Positions 1 through 13,232 of a stretch of 64,000 bases of DNA are shown here, in pieces. Every line of letters begins with the position of its first letter. Positions within the stretch are counted from its first letter, which is position 1. This stretch comes from Ehretia macrophylla. Its lineage: Eukaryota > Streptophyta > Magnoliopsida > Boraginales > Ehretiaceae. A program made the position numbers and the translations under genes. Under the pieces are notes generated by a model. That model was not told the origin of the DNA. It worked only from the letters and a program-made list of their open reading frames with translations, and ran no database searches. The stretch spans positions 9,350,762-9,414,761 of the forward strand of contig CM075783.1 in NCBI GenBank assembly GCA_037974665.1. The letters are read 5' to 3'.

Positions 1-954
1 AGGATCGATTCCGAAAATGTTTCCGTCATTTTTCAGAACACCTCATGCTCATGAGTGACGCGCTAGCAACGAACGTATCATGATAATATGTACAGTAATG
101 AAATCCAATTCCAACGAACCTATTTATAGTCGCAAATTAGTGTGCTCCTTCTGTTAAAATGTCCCAATCGTTGTGGGGACCATGAAATGATTAATTCCGC
201 TATATGATTTTATGCACAGATCTAATTCGGTGGAATAAGAGATGACATCTATGGAAAAACACATTTCCATTGTTCAACTACCCCGGCTAACGATTTCTCA
301 TTTTAGATGATTGACACTAGATCGCATAGGGCATCGCCTCACTGTCGGAGGTTAGCAGATCCTATCTTAACAATTATCTATCGGTCTCATATCGACTAAA
401 TTGCAAGAGGTCGTATCTCACCCTCAAAGAAGGCAAGCATTGTCCAAATGCAAAATTTAGCCCCTGATATAGCCACAGCCGTAATTTCTCAAGTCAAATG
501 ATTAATTTGCACAATTTGCAACGAATGACAAACTATTAATCCAAAGTCATGTAGTTTTGTCAGTCTGGTCACATTCAATGATCCGTTCAACCAACGATCA
601 TTCATATGTGAGTTAATCGCATCCCTATGCCATTATAGCTCAACGTTCGCTACCATTTATCATTAACATCTCTATGTTAATCAAAGGTAATTACATATGA
701 TAGTTCGTACTTGATTATTCTAGTCCTGGTTGAATAATCTAAGGACTATGAATGCTTTTGAATATTTATCATGTCGAAGAAATATGCAGTCAAATTCTCA
801 ACACTTTAAGAATATACTTCTTCTCAGAAAAACATTAAGGACCTATTCATATAATTGAACGGAGAATATGAACATCCAATTAACATACCATTCAGATTTA
901 CATCAAAATGCCCTATATAGGTCATCTAATTATATAGCATTAAGGCATATCTTT
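1..954. other. Unassigned AT-rich non-coding DNA
   Basis: No ORF of note and no terminal repeats, RNA gene or known protein similarity were seen. The style (AT-rich, many short palindromic words, just upstream of a Copia integrase remnant) suggests more decayed repeat DNA, but no family can be named. Confidence 0.4.
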
Positions 955-2334
955 AACAGTGATTGCATATCTTCTTTTGCTAAATTTATGTCTATGGCTA
1001 AGAATTTTTTTTCTACAAAAAAAAAAATACTTCCAATGTGATGATGCTGCTGAACTCACTAAAGGTCCTTTATCTAAACTTATTGCTTAGAATAGGATAC
1101 AGTATCAAATCTCCTGTCCTCATACCCTGGAACAAGATAGTGCTGTTGAACGTAAAATTCAGTACATAATTAAAATGGGCACTACCCATATGATACACTC
1201 TTTTACACCTAAAAAAAATTTATAGCATTTTCTACTGCGATTTTTCTTATTAATCGCCTGTCGACTCAGTCCTCAACAATAATCCTCTGTATTTTATTTT
1301 GCATAACAAAAATCCCGATTATAATGTGTTTTGTGTGTTTGGGTGTTATTGTTTCCCTTTTCTCGGTGCTTATAAGAAAGATAAATTAAGTCCCAAATCT
1401 ATAATGTGTATTTTCTTGTGATACAACAATGAGTATAAGGGGTATTGTTGTTTTAATCCACAATCAAATCTTGTTTACATTTCTAGCCATGTCATTTTTG
1501 ATGAATTCTCATTTCTGTTTCACATTACGTCTCTATCGGGCTCGAATCACTCTCTCTCCTCGTCCACTTTTACTTCTTGTTGCAATACAACAATTTCCCT
1601 CATGCTCCTCTCAACTACAATCTCTCTCTATACCGTCAATTCAGCATCGTCTTGTCCCATCAAATCCCTAAGCAATATCTTTAGCAACTAATTCAACTTG
1701 TCCAAATCTTGAAGCTCAAGACCCTACGCTCCAGCCTCTGTCCATTTACCCACTGCTTCTATCACTATTACATCATAATACACCTATTTTCTCTACCAAG
1801 CGCACGTGTCAACCCCTTGGATGCCCCAGGCCTATAGGCTCTATTTCTCTAATAAATGGCCCGTCACCTATTGGGTCCCACCATCCACTACCCAACTCCA
1901 CCTCATGTCATTCTCCACCTTTAGTCTCTTCTCCTCGGGCCCCACCTCTTGCCAAGTTTGATGTGATGTCACATCGCCTCATTAATTCTTCTACCCAAAG
2001 TAACTTAGGCTTACCTAATCAAGCCACTCTCCCTAGCGTTAACCATGGTTTGCAAATTAATTCTACACACACTCTATTAGATGTCTATCTCATTGACCAA
2101 CCTATACAAAAATCATCTCATATGGTGTCTAGGCATTTAATGACCATACAATCTTGTGATTTTATTGGCACTGTGAAAACTTTTTCAGGTTATAGTACTT
2201 TTAATGCTATTTTGGCTCTCGTGGAGACTGAGCCCACTTGTTACTGTCTAGCAGTTAAGTCTCCTCATTGGTGTGTTGTAATATCTACTGAGTATATTGA
2301 CATTATCCAAAATGGTAGTTGGTTGCTTGTTCTG

Positions 2335-5300
2335 TGTAGCAACCCCAACTCGACCCTTCTCAAGGTTAGGTCAAAGTCTACGTTCATTGTTGCCGCAGTC
2401 TCATGTAAATAATTAACGGTAACCTTAAGAGAAAGAAAATATAAAAAAATATGCCACAATAGGCTTTTATACAATAAATTAAGTACAAAGGGTGTTACAT
2501 TATCACCCGAGATACGAAAACTACCCGACTGTCATACAAACTAGGGTTCCAGCGCAACTACCCTTCTACCCAGGAGTAATACAAACAAACTCCAACTTTT
2601 ACAACTTGGATCGAAATATGACAAGCAAGGAGATTCGAGCATGTAAACATTCAACTTCAACTTATAAAGTCAATTTCCATTTCAAACTAAGTTGTACATG
2701 TACTAGGGGGAGAAAAGAGGGTGAGCTCTTGGGAAAGCTCAGTGAAGATGGTATAGGAGAGGTTTGAAAACATTTCTGGTCAAGTCCCTTTTGAAAATCA
2801 TGATGCAATTCACATACGATACATATAAAAAGTAGAAATTACTATCCCGTTCGAGTCACATATCCAATAGCAGTAATAATAATACTTAAATAGGTAATCA
2901 ATTTATATTGCAACAATAATTACATTTAGTGGCATATACCCACAACACATATCAACCTACCCTCTGAGGGTGGAATACCAAGCGAGAGTAGGACACTACT
3001 ATCCAAAGGTGGTACCAAATGAGAGTAAGAACAATTTTCAATCCGATCATTTCACGAGGTGGCCAGCCTTGATCTCAATGTCAACTTCTTATCTCTCCCA
3101 AGAGGGTACTCCAGATTGTACCCGAAATCTATGACCTAGCTCCTCAAGGGTGGAATGCCAAGCGAGAGAGGGAATAGGACCACGATAGTCACGGGAGCAC
3201 CGGTAAGCCCTATGTCACCCGGTGTTTGTGAAACGCTATCGTGCTTGAGGTTGCAACCCCCAAGTAGCACACAAGCATGCACAAGTTGTCACATAACACA
3301 CAGCTGATAGGAATAAACATGCAATTCGATATATGGGATACAACAGAAAAGGTTGTCCCCAGTCAGATACCTTTCACAATTGGAAATATTGATACAGGCA
3401 GATAGCAGGATATAATTTATAACAATTCATTGTCGTCACTTAGGACAAATAAATACTATCTCGATTGATAACCAAATAAACAGTTTATAAGGGAAAACAT
3501 ATAACTATATACATATGATAAGCTCAGGTTTCATGTTTCTTGTAAATTCAATAACTCCTGATAATAAAATGTATCAGGGCCTAGCTACTAAACATAAAAG
3601 TTCAGCACTGGCATCCAGAACATACGGGTATTTAGAAGCCAAATGTTTATTTTACTCTTGTTCTATAAACATTATGTTATCTTCCAAACTCCTCTAGAAA
3701 TATACTAAGTTCATTAGAAGGTTGAATAGAGCTATAACATCAACTGGTAGCATTTTAGACAAACCATTTTTGTATAAGTAGATATATATATATAACTAAG
3801 AAAATCTTATCTTGTACATAATTTGAGATATATTCAAACATAAATCTATCTTCCCTAAAATAATTATTTAAAGTCTGGGAGTAGCCAACTAAATATATAT
3901 ACTATGCACCAGGTGAATTCCAGCTACAATATATTAGACTTCCTTTATTAATTCCTAATTACTTACCAACTATCTTAATTTACTTCTGCTAATACTTCGT
4001 CTATTGTGTAGCTTACCCCTTCCTTTATCTTTGGCTCTTACCAGTAGATCCTACTGTTTAAGAAATAATAGCCATCTACTTTACGTGAATGGTACAAGCA
4101 GTATACCTACCTAAAGAGTTTCACGATAGTCATCTCAACATATTACATAGCAAGCATACTACTCAAGGAACCCTATAAAAATTCTCACGTGTAGATTACA
4201 TGCAATATAGAACAGAATACTCATAATCTATACGATAGGAATAAAAATCTCCTCACATATCACCCCTATACGTAACTACATAAGCAAAACGGGAACCAAT
4301 AATTAAGCTGTTTTCTTGATTAAATTCCTTCACATATCCAGTAACCTACTAGCACATTTAATAACTAATACATTATGTAAAATCATAGTTAACACATATA
4401 ATTAACCAAATCATGAATTTTGTAAATCTCCTAGCCGAATCAAGTAGAAGATTTTGCTAGTTGATTGTCTAATTTGAACATAACTGCACGCAAGCCATGG
4501 TTGACTATCTCCAAAGGCACCACCGACTTAATTCTTCCTCAATACTCTACGGCCTAAATGTCCCCTTAGCTCCATCTACTTCTTTTATAACTTTGTTTTG
4601 TCCTACTTTTAAGATCTCTCTGTTGCCTTTGGTTTATTATGCATGTACTTACCTATAATGTGCGTAAAGCTAATCCAACAAAAGTCACCAAAATACTCTT
4701 GTCTCCTGTTTCTTTTTTTTTTCCTCTTTTCCCTTTCGGTTTCACCAGTTCTGATTCTTTTCTTTTCTCTAGTTGTCTGATCTGTGAAGAGAAGATAGAT
4801 GAAATGGTTGCCTAGCTATTTATAACGTGAGATTAGTGCACGGTAGTCAGCTTAGTTACGTGACAAATATTAATTTCATTTGTAATTGTAGAAGATGGTC
4901 CGTAGACGATGATGATGGCGAAGCTAATGATGAAGTTGAGGGTAATTTACTAACGTGGCAAGCTATGGTATAGAGGTGCAAGTTGGCGAGCAGCTAATGT
5001 AGCTTAGTGTCTGGTTGCTTAATTCTAGTGAGGCCGTGTGTGGTGGTGAGGTGTGTTGATAAGGCAATGACTTGCCAATAGAATTTATTAATTGCTGCTA
5101 ACATTAGGATGTGATGATGATGAAGAATAGCAGGTGGCAACAGCAAATCAACTTAAGAAGTGACTAATGTGAGCTAGTGTAATAATATCATAGAGTAATG
5201 ATGCTTAAAAGATGAGGCCGTGTGGTGTACAACATCTACTTGCTGGTAATGTATAGGCTTTGTTGATGATGATACTAACTACTACATAATTATATAATTA

Positions 5301-6356
5301 TACAATTACCTAGCTTAACGATGTTGGCAAGTACCAAGTGGTGCGGCGTAGCCGCGAAGAGTGAATCAGCAAGTCAATTAACTGCGTGAAGCTTAGAATA
5401 GTGCCGCGTCCTAGATTGGTATGCATCGCTAGGTTTCGTGGTTCGTTTTGCTAGGATGATAATAGCTAAAGAATTTCCAGAACATTTAATTTTGGACAGG
5501 TATAAACTTTAATTTAATAACTTAGAGATTGGTCCGGTGGTGCCAGTGTAGCCATGTGAGTGATCCGAGCTAATTTAGTACTAACAAAATAATGGTGAAT
5601 ATAACTAAAGACTTTTAACGACCTAATTAGCATTCCTAACTAGCTTATTCGAACTCATTCTGTAATAAACCTAAGTACTAATGTACTTATTTCGACCACT
5701 TAGTTGATTCACTATTTTTTCCAAATTGCTATATCAGGTGCAATATATTCCATATTAACTAACATATTACTATACAGTTTATCAAACTATATTGCCTAGT
5801 TATTTATTCGTAAGCCCTAGTAATCCAAAACTATTAGATGTGCCTAACATATAGTCTAATTCTACACTTTATCTAATATACTTTTACTTGGGACATATCC
5901 TTATATATAGAATTTTAGGATTGCTATATTAATCTTAAAAGTTAACTTTTCTATCCAGTAATTAACCCAATTATTTCAATTACAACTGACAACAAATTAC
6001 TTATCCATATATATATATTTCTAAAAATTCTTACAACTACATTACGTTTTAGTTAACTAATATAATAACCTTTCCATTTACTAAATTAAGATTGTCATTC
6101 AACTAGTACCCTCATTCACTTTCTTTTATCTCAGAAGCTAATGACCTATATCATTTTTGGTTCCTAGTAAATCCTAGGCTTATAAGAACTAAGATTACCT
6201 AGTAAGTTATTACTAATCAAAGACAAATTGATCCTAGATATTGAGGCAATTAATTATAAATGAAATGTAAGCAAATAATTATAAAGGCACATTTCCCAAG
6301 AATAAATAATTTATAAGTAAATATTTGTAAATATATGGTCGGGCTCGGGTATTACA
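2335..6356 (-). mobile_element. Solo-LTR-like block, Ty3/gypsy type, about 4 kb
   Basis: The right end reads CGGGCTCGGGTATTACA, the reverse complement of the TGTAATACCCGAGCCCG that opens the Tekay-type LTR at 24064. The left end, TGTAGCAACCCCAACTCGAC, resembles the reversed end of that LTR type. Inside, about 2730-2750 (GGTGAGCTC then AAAGCTCAGTGA) and 3090-3230 (AAGCGAGAGAGGGAATAGGA) match modules shared by the other long LTRs here, in minus orientation. No gag-pol and no primer-binding site were found, so it looks like one very long LTR left by recombination. The flanking 5-mers do not match cleanly. It could instead be a collapsed non-autonomous element. Confidence 0.6.
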
Positions 6357-6569
6357 TTTCCAACCTTGTTAAAGCAAATGTGGTTGGTCTGAAATGGGTT
6401 TTTCGGATTAAATAAAAAGCCAAACAGTACAATTCAACTGTTTAAGGTGTGACCCATTAGTAAGGGCTAAAGTCAGGAGAAAGGTCTCAATTACTCTGAA
6501 ACCTTTAGTCACGTGGTGAAACCTACGACCATCAGGATTATTATCTTTTGCTATTTCGAATGGTTGGCC

Positions 6570-6574
6570 ATTGC
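6570..6574. repeat. Target site duplication, left copy (ATTGC)
   Basis: ATTGC abuts the left end (TGAAACAC) of the non-autonomous LTR element and is repeated exactly at 13228-13232. Confidence 0.9.
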
Positions 6575-9120
6575 TGAAACACATCGATCCCTCTCGAGAC
6601 CGGAAGTTCTATTAATCAATCTAATCACAACCCAATTCCAAAATCGGGCATAATTTTTTTAGGGAAAACGGACGGAGTTTCCTATGTTTCTAGGCAAAAT
6701 GCAAACCTGCGACAGCATATAAGTAGACCAGCACCGTGTCCAATCATTCAAAATTCCTCAAGGTCATCCGAGCCTCGGTTCTCAACAATTAAACACAACA
6801 AGTATATATACATTTCCAAGTACCCAGACTATTCTAACTCTTTCTTTAAACAATACAAACATGCATTGAAGTTAAACTATACTAACTGAATATATAAACT
6901 AACTTATCATACCACTTCAATAATCTAGTTAAACTTAAATTACATTCATTTTAACACTAAACACATACATTACATGAAAATATACATCTTTACATCTTTG
7001 ACAACTCAAGCCACATAGCATGCAAGGCAACTCTTCAAGCACGATCTATCACATAACCACGAACTTTCCAGCTAACATGGTACTTCCTGAAATGTGGGGG
7101 TGAGGAGTGAGTATACACAACACGTATACTCAGTGAGCGCGGAACAGATATCGAAGTGGAGAGAAAGAAGATCGTGCAATGCAAATAAAACAGTTAAGCA
7201 ATATAACCGACAAGTAAAGCAATCAATATAAACAACAATACAATAAACAATTAATAAAAGTATTAACACAACCATTCAAAGCTATACCACAGTTTGAAGG
7301 CTATGGTTCACTCATACGAGCAATGTACCATTTCACGAGCAATACATGAAGGTCGTGCTTGATGTTGACATCCATGACAATAAGCGCGCAACCACCTTAT
7401 AACATCCACTAGGTATACTCCGGATGTACCCCGACACATCTACGACCCAAATCCCCCAGGGCGGTACCCCTAGCGAGAATGGGAATAGGACATGAAGCTA
7501 GATCAACTAACCCTGGTAGCCTGAGACTACCCAGAGAGGCCCATCACTCACGCACCTGACACTATGCAATGCAATACGAGATACAAGCAATAAACGAGCG
7601 ATAGTACGAAAGTGCAGATTAGTGGCGATATACGAGATATCAAACATTTACAATCAATATTAGCATTCAATTAACTTTTCAAGCATGATTATCATTAACA
7701 TCAACAAGAACATCAATTAAACACGTAATAGCAGTTCAAACACGAAAACGACAATATCACTATTCAATCTCTAACTTCCAAAGGCAATTACGAGCAAACG
7801 AGCTGCGGGATTAAAAAACCGATTTTACTACATTCACTTAGGTACTACAAGGCACGTTTCTATATCACAAAACTTCACTTTCTCACCCGAAGCCCGAAAG
7901 TCCACCTACTACGTTTGAACTACTGCTATGCTAACCGGACACTCAATCAATGCCACAACAGCGCCAAAAGTGCTTCCATGTCCTCAATAGCAAAACCCCC
8001 AACTCAATTCGAGCACGATCAACTCTTGGTCAAACGGCCCCCTTACGTTTCTTTGTCTAATTTTTAATTTTAACAAGGGCCGGTCCATTTTTATTGCACA
8101 TTTTATCTTTCTAACATTAATGGCACCTAATCAAATCAAGAAAACGCGATTCGGAATAAAAATCCAAAAATCTAGGGTTTTACTATTTATTTTTACTATT
8201 CACGTTCTTCCCTAATTTCAATTTGCGTTTCTAGCCATAAAAATTGCTAAATAACTAACAAGCAATGCTCTATGATCCCTAAAGAGACAAGTCCAAGCAA
8301 TTTCAGGCATTATAACGCATTAAATATCAAATCTAAGAAATTGAATCAAAAATTTAAATAAAAATGCACAAAAACGTGAAAACCCTTACAGAGATTGAAA
8401 AGGAAGGCTTGCAAAGACCCGAGCAACGATCCCCGAGCAATTCCACGTAAGATTGCATAAGAAAAATGGAAGCAAAATTCTTTTTTTTATTCCTTGGGAG
8501 TTTTGGCCATGGGGGGGATACAAAGGGAATTTTGGGTTTTGTTTTGTTTTTATTTTTGCCTTGTTTTATTTATAAAAGATGACAAATGGCATTTTGGTCT
8601 TTTTGCAAAGTCAAGCTTAAGTGAAAATATGGTCAAATTAGCTTATTTTGATGTCATTTAATCTAATTCAAGTTAAAACCTTGCAATTCAATAAAAATCA
8701 ACTAAAACTAGTTAAATTAAACTAGAAATACTATTCACAAAATCCGAAAAATATTCTTCTAACTTTCATTTTCAATGCGATACGATCTAGCGATCAATAA
8801 ACGATTACGATAAGTATGGTAAATAATAATATCAAAATATAATTTTTGAAAAGTAGAATAGTAGAATAGTTTAAAACGTACTCCCCCTCGAAGTTACTTT
8901 TCCATTTTGTTGAAAATAAAGTAATTTAAGTGCAAGAAAATAAATCTGAGTTTTGAAAACAATCAAAATAGTTAATACTCATTTAAAATAATTAATGTAT
9001 ATATTACTGAAATACTTTTAAAAGAAATATTAAATCAATGCAAAATGAATAAACTAAGTTAAACAATCAATTAAATGCATCTAAATGCCATTAAATGCGT
9101 GCCGGGTTTGGGTTATCACA
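6575..9120 (-). repeat. 3' LTR of the non-autonomous element
   Basis: About 2546 bp, collinear with 10685-13227. It contains the inverted repeat TGAGTATAC/GTATACTCA (7108-7116 and 7124-7132) and the module around 7440-7560 that is shared with the Tekay-type LTRs. A run of 7 G lies at 8511-8517. Confidence 0.9.
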
Positions 9121-9137
9121 TCCTTCCTTCCTTCCTT
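9121..9137 (-). other. Polypurine tract of the non-autonomous element
   Basis: Plus-strand TCCTTCCTTCCTTCCTT, an all-purine AAGG repeat on the minus strand, directly abuts the 3' LTR. This is the position expected for the plus-strand primer of reverse transcription. Confidence 0.75.
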
Positions 9138-9240
9138 AAAACAATTGCGTCCTCGCAATTCTTCTTCCAATAGAACTCAACATCACCTAAGATCTAACTC
9201 TGACCACTCTTCATTGGTTGTTGAGCAAGACACTGAAAAA

Positions 9241-10030
9241 GATACTCGTAGGAAAACCCAAATAGAAATCCCAACCAAGAATGCCGAGAAAATACCACTA
9301 AAGACTGAAGTAGGGATACTGTACATATTATCAATGCCACATATTATTGACAAGAAGAATACCAAAGGAATATCCTATATATGAATCCCTAATAGAAGTC
9401 CAACAAGTACCCAATAGGAAGTCAAAGGATTGCCAGAGTAGATACAGCACATATAAGACCAAACTCCAAGACCTCATCACCATTTGCCGAGTGCAAACTT
9501 TATACAACTTACCACCAAGAAAACCCCAAGTATTCCACAGCATACCGTAAGCAATATGAGATAATAAGTCTGAACAAGATTCTAAGTGTAAAACTTCCAA
9601 TAAGTGCCATCAAGGAAAATACTAGTAGAATACCCACTAAGAATTTCCAAAGAATACCGTAAGTGGTACTATACAATAAGTATGATAGGAATTCCAAATA
9701 CCATACCTACTGAGGAACACTAAAAAAAATACGCGAAACAATGCTCCAGTAAAAAAGTAGCAAGGATTGCCCAATAAGTAAGTACTAAATAAGTGGCCAC
9801 TAAGGATTCTAGAGAATGCCATTGAAGAATTTCCAATAAGGAATACCAGTAATACACCAATAAAGACCGAGACACATATGTCATAGATAATACCATGCAG
9901 TAAGTCCGATTGAAAACCCAATAGCCAAGTCTACCAAGAAGTGCCAACAGAAGTTCCAAAGAATACCAATAAGAAAACCAAAGAATGCTCCAGAGAACAA
10001 CCAAATAGAACCCCAAAAGAAAGTTACTCT
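9241..10030 (-). repeat. Degenerate 12-bp-period repeat inside the non-autonomous element
   Basis: For roughly 790 bp the plus strand keeps returning to variants of CCAATAAGNANN, spaced 12 bp apart. The stretch 9770-9880 shows about nine consecutive units in register. Because 12 is a multiple of three, the minus strand stays open in several overlapping frames (between about 9331 and 10123) and translates to hydrophobic 4-residue repeats such as YYWY, SLLE, ILQW, HSLE. The shape suggests an ancient minisatellite expansion. Whether it ever encoded protein is unclear. Confidence 0.6.
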
Positions 10031-10670
10031 TTCACAACTGTTAAGCACAGAGGAGGACCTTAGAAATTCACCAATAACCGAGCTCCAAAAGCAAACACCA
10101 ACTCCCAAATAAAGGCTAGTCAAATACTGCTCATTCCCGTCAATCCATATAACTTGGAGGGCCTGCTACTAACCACTTCTCTTCAGGGGAAGAAGAAGTT
10201 TTTCTTACTACTTCAACATGACATGTATGAATGCCAAGATATCACATTTATACATATACGCCTTAATCTATTATGCAAGCATGTTTGTAAAACAGTTTAT
10301 AAAACAGTTTATTCATTAAAGTCACTCAAGCACGACAATAAAGTCAAACACAACATAATCAATTCAAATCACGGCACAACCAATTCAAGACATTCCAATA
10401 CACACATTACAAGCAATACTGCAAGTAAATAACAATTCACGAGGTCGATTCAATTCACGATGTCAATTCGATACACGAATAGTCACTTCACTTCACGTAA
10501 CACACCTTTAGCACATACCACATAACTACATCACGTAGGCACACACATTCAATTCAAGACACACAATCTCATATACAGGCAAACACTTTCAAGACACACT
10601 TAACAAGTATACAACCAAGGGTTACGACCCGACAGACCGAGGACCCTGTCCTGGCTTATAAGCTAAACAA

Positions 10671-10682
10671 GCTCTGATACCA
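10671..10682 (-). other. Primer-binding site of the non-autonomous element (initiator Met type)
   Basis: Plus strand GCTCTGATACCA is the reverse complement of TGGTATCAGAGC, the standard plant initiator tRNA-Met primer site. It sits two bases from the 5' LTR at 10685 and fixes the element's orientation as minus. Confidence 0.85.
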
Positions 10683-10684
10683 CT

Positions 10685-13227
10685 TGAAACACCTTGATCC
10701 CTCTCGAGACCGGAAGTTCTATTAATCAATTTAATCACAACCAAATTCCAAACCCGGGCATAATTTTTTTAGGGAAAACGGACGGAGACTCCCTTGTTTC
10801 TAGGCAAAATGCAAACCTGCGACAGTATATAAGTGGACCAGCACCATGTCCAACCATTCAAAATTCCTCAAGGCCATCCGAGCCTCGATTCTCAACAATT
10901 AAACACAAGTATATATACATTTCCAAGTACCCAGACTATTCTAACTATTTCTTTAAACAATACAAACATGCATTGAAGTTAAACTATACTAACTAAATAC
11001 ATAAACTAACTTATCATACCACTTCAATAATCTAGTTAAACTTAAATTACATTCCTTTTAACACTAAACACATACATTACATGAAAATATACATCTTTGC
11101 ATCTTTGACAACTCAAGCCACATAGCACGCAAGGCAACTTTTCAAGCACGATCTATCACATAACCACGAACTTTTTAGCTAACATGGTATTTCCTGAAAT
11201 GTGGTGGTGAGGAGTGAGTATACACAACACGTATACTCAGTGAGGGCGGAACAGATATCGAGGTGGAGAAAAAGAAGATCGTGCAATGCAAATAAGACAG
11301 TTAAGTAATAAAACCAACAAGTAAAGCAATCAATATAAACAACAATACAATAAATAATTAATAAAAGCATTAACACAACCATTCAAAGCTATACCACACT
11401 TTGAAGGCTATGGTTCACTCATACGAGCTATATACCATTTCACGAGCAATACATCAATCTCGAGCTTAATATTGACAACGATAACAATAAGTGCGCAACC
11501 ACCTTATAACTTTCACTGGGTGTACTCCGGACGTACCCCGACACATCTACGACCCAAATCCCCCAGGGCAGTACCCCTAGCAAGAATGGGAATAGGACAC
11601 AGAGCTAGAGCAACCAACCCTGGCAGCCCGAGAGTACCCAAAGAGGCCCATCACTCACGCGCTTGACACTATGCAATGCAATACGAGATACAAGCAATAA
11701 ACGAGCAATAGCACGAAAGTGTAGATTAGTGGTGATATACGAGATATCAAACATTTACAATCAATATTAGCATTCAACTAACTTTTCAAGCATGATTATC
11801 ATTAACATCAACAAGAACATCAATTAAACATGTAATAGTAGTTCGACAATATCACTATTCAATATCTAACTTCCAAAGGCAATTATGAGCAAACGAGCTA
11901 CGGGATTAAGAAACCGATTTCACTACATTCACTTAGGTACTACAAGGCATGTTTCTATATCACAAAACTTTACTTTCTCACTCGAAGCTCGAAAGTCCAC
12001 CGACTGCGTTTGAACTACTGCTATGCTAATCGGACACTTAATCAATGTTACAACAGCGCCAAAAGTGCTTCCATGCCCTCAATAGCAAAACCCCAACTCA
12101 ATTCGAGCACGGTCAACTCTTGGTCAAACGGCCCCTTTACGTTTCTTTGTCTAATTTCTAATTTTAATAAAGGCCGATCCGTTTTTATTGCACATTTTAT
12201 CTTTCTAACGTTAATGGCACCTATCCAAATCAAGAAATGGCAATTCGGATCAAAAATCCAAAAATCTAGGGTTTTACTATTCATTTTTACTATTCACGTT
12301 CTTCCCTAATTTCAATTTGCGTTTCTAGCCGTAAAAATTGTTAAATAACTAACAAGCAATGCTCTACGATCCCTAAAGAGACAATTCCAAGCAATTTTAG
12401 GCATTATAACGCATTAAATATCAAATCTAAGAAATTGAATCAAAACTAAAATTTAAATAAAAATGCACAAAAACGTAAAAACCTTCACAGAGATTGAAGA
12501 TGAAGCCTTGCAAGGACCCGAGCCATGATCCCCGAGCAATTCCACGCAAGATTACACAAGAAAAATGGAAGCAAAATTATTTTTTTTTTCTTGGGAGTTT
12601 CGGCCATGGGGGGGGGGGGGGGGGATACAAAGGGAATTTTGGGTTTTGTTGTGTTTTTATTTTTGCCTTGTTTTATTTATAAAAGATGACAAAGGGCATT
12701 TTGATCTTTTTACAAAGTCAAGCTTAAGTGAAAATATGGTCAAATTAGCTTATTTTGATGCCATTTAATCTAATTCAAGTTAAAACCTTGCAATTCAATA
12801 AAAATCAACTAAAACTAGTTAAAATAAACTAGAAATACTATTCACAAAATCCGAGAAATATTCCTCTAACTTTCATTTTTAATGTGATACGATCAAACGA
12901 TCAATAAACGATTACGATAAGTATGGTAAATAATAATATCAAAATATAATTTTTGAAAAGTAGAATAGTATAATAGTTTAAAACCTACTCTGCCTCGGAG
13001 TTACTTTTTCATTTTGTTAAAAATATAGTAAATTAAGTGCAAGAAATAAATCCGAGTTTTGAAAACAATCAAAATAGTTAATACTCATTTAAAATAATTA
13101 AAGTAAGTATTACTGAAATACTTTTAAAAGAAATATGAAATCAATGCAAAATGAATAAACTAAGTTAAATAATCAATTAAATGCATCTAAATGCCATTAA
13201 ATGCGTGCCAGGTTTCGGGTTATCACA
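10685..13227 (-). repeat. 5' LTR of the non-autonomous element
   Basis: About 2543 bp, collinear with the 3' LTR. It has the same inverted repeat at 11215-11223 and 11231-11239. It differs visibly by a 17-G run at 12608-12624, where the partner LTR has 7 G. Confidence 0.9.
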
Positions 13228-13232
13228 ATTGC
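13228..13232. repeat. Target site duplication, right copy (ATTGC)
   Basis: Exact repeat of 6570-6574, immediately after the minus-strand LTR start (plus strand GGGTTATCACA). Confidence 0.9.

Larger units (their letters stand above)
6575..13227 (-). mobile_element. Non-autonomous LTR retrotransposon (LARD-like), structurally complete
   Basis: Two direct repeats of about 2.54 kb (6575-9120 and 10685-13227) flank a 1.56 kb internal region. On the minus strand the element starts TGTGATAACCC and ends GTTTCA, has a Met-type primer-binding site two bases inside the 5' LTR (10671-10682) and a polypurine tract against the 3' LTR (9121-9137), and is bracketed by ATTGC on both sides. The internal region has no gag, protease, reverse transcriptase or integrase similarity. 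It consists largely of a degenerate 12-bp-period repeat. It must have been mobilised in trans, presumably by a Tekay-like gypsy partner, since its LTR shares modules with the Tekay LTR. LTRs differ by roughly 4-6% over the stretches compared by eye, suggesting an insertion a few million years old. Confidence 0.9.

Noticed and set aside
9331-10123. Five overlapping minus-strand ORFs of 60-98 residues as real membrane-protein genes
   Set aside because: They overlap in different frames and arise from one 12-bp-period repeat; no start context, family or conservation supports them.
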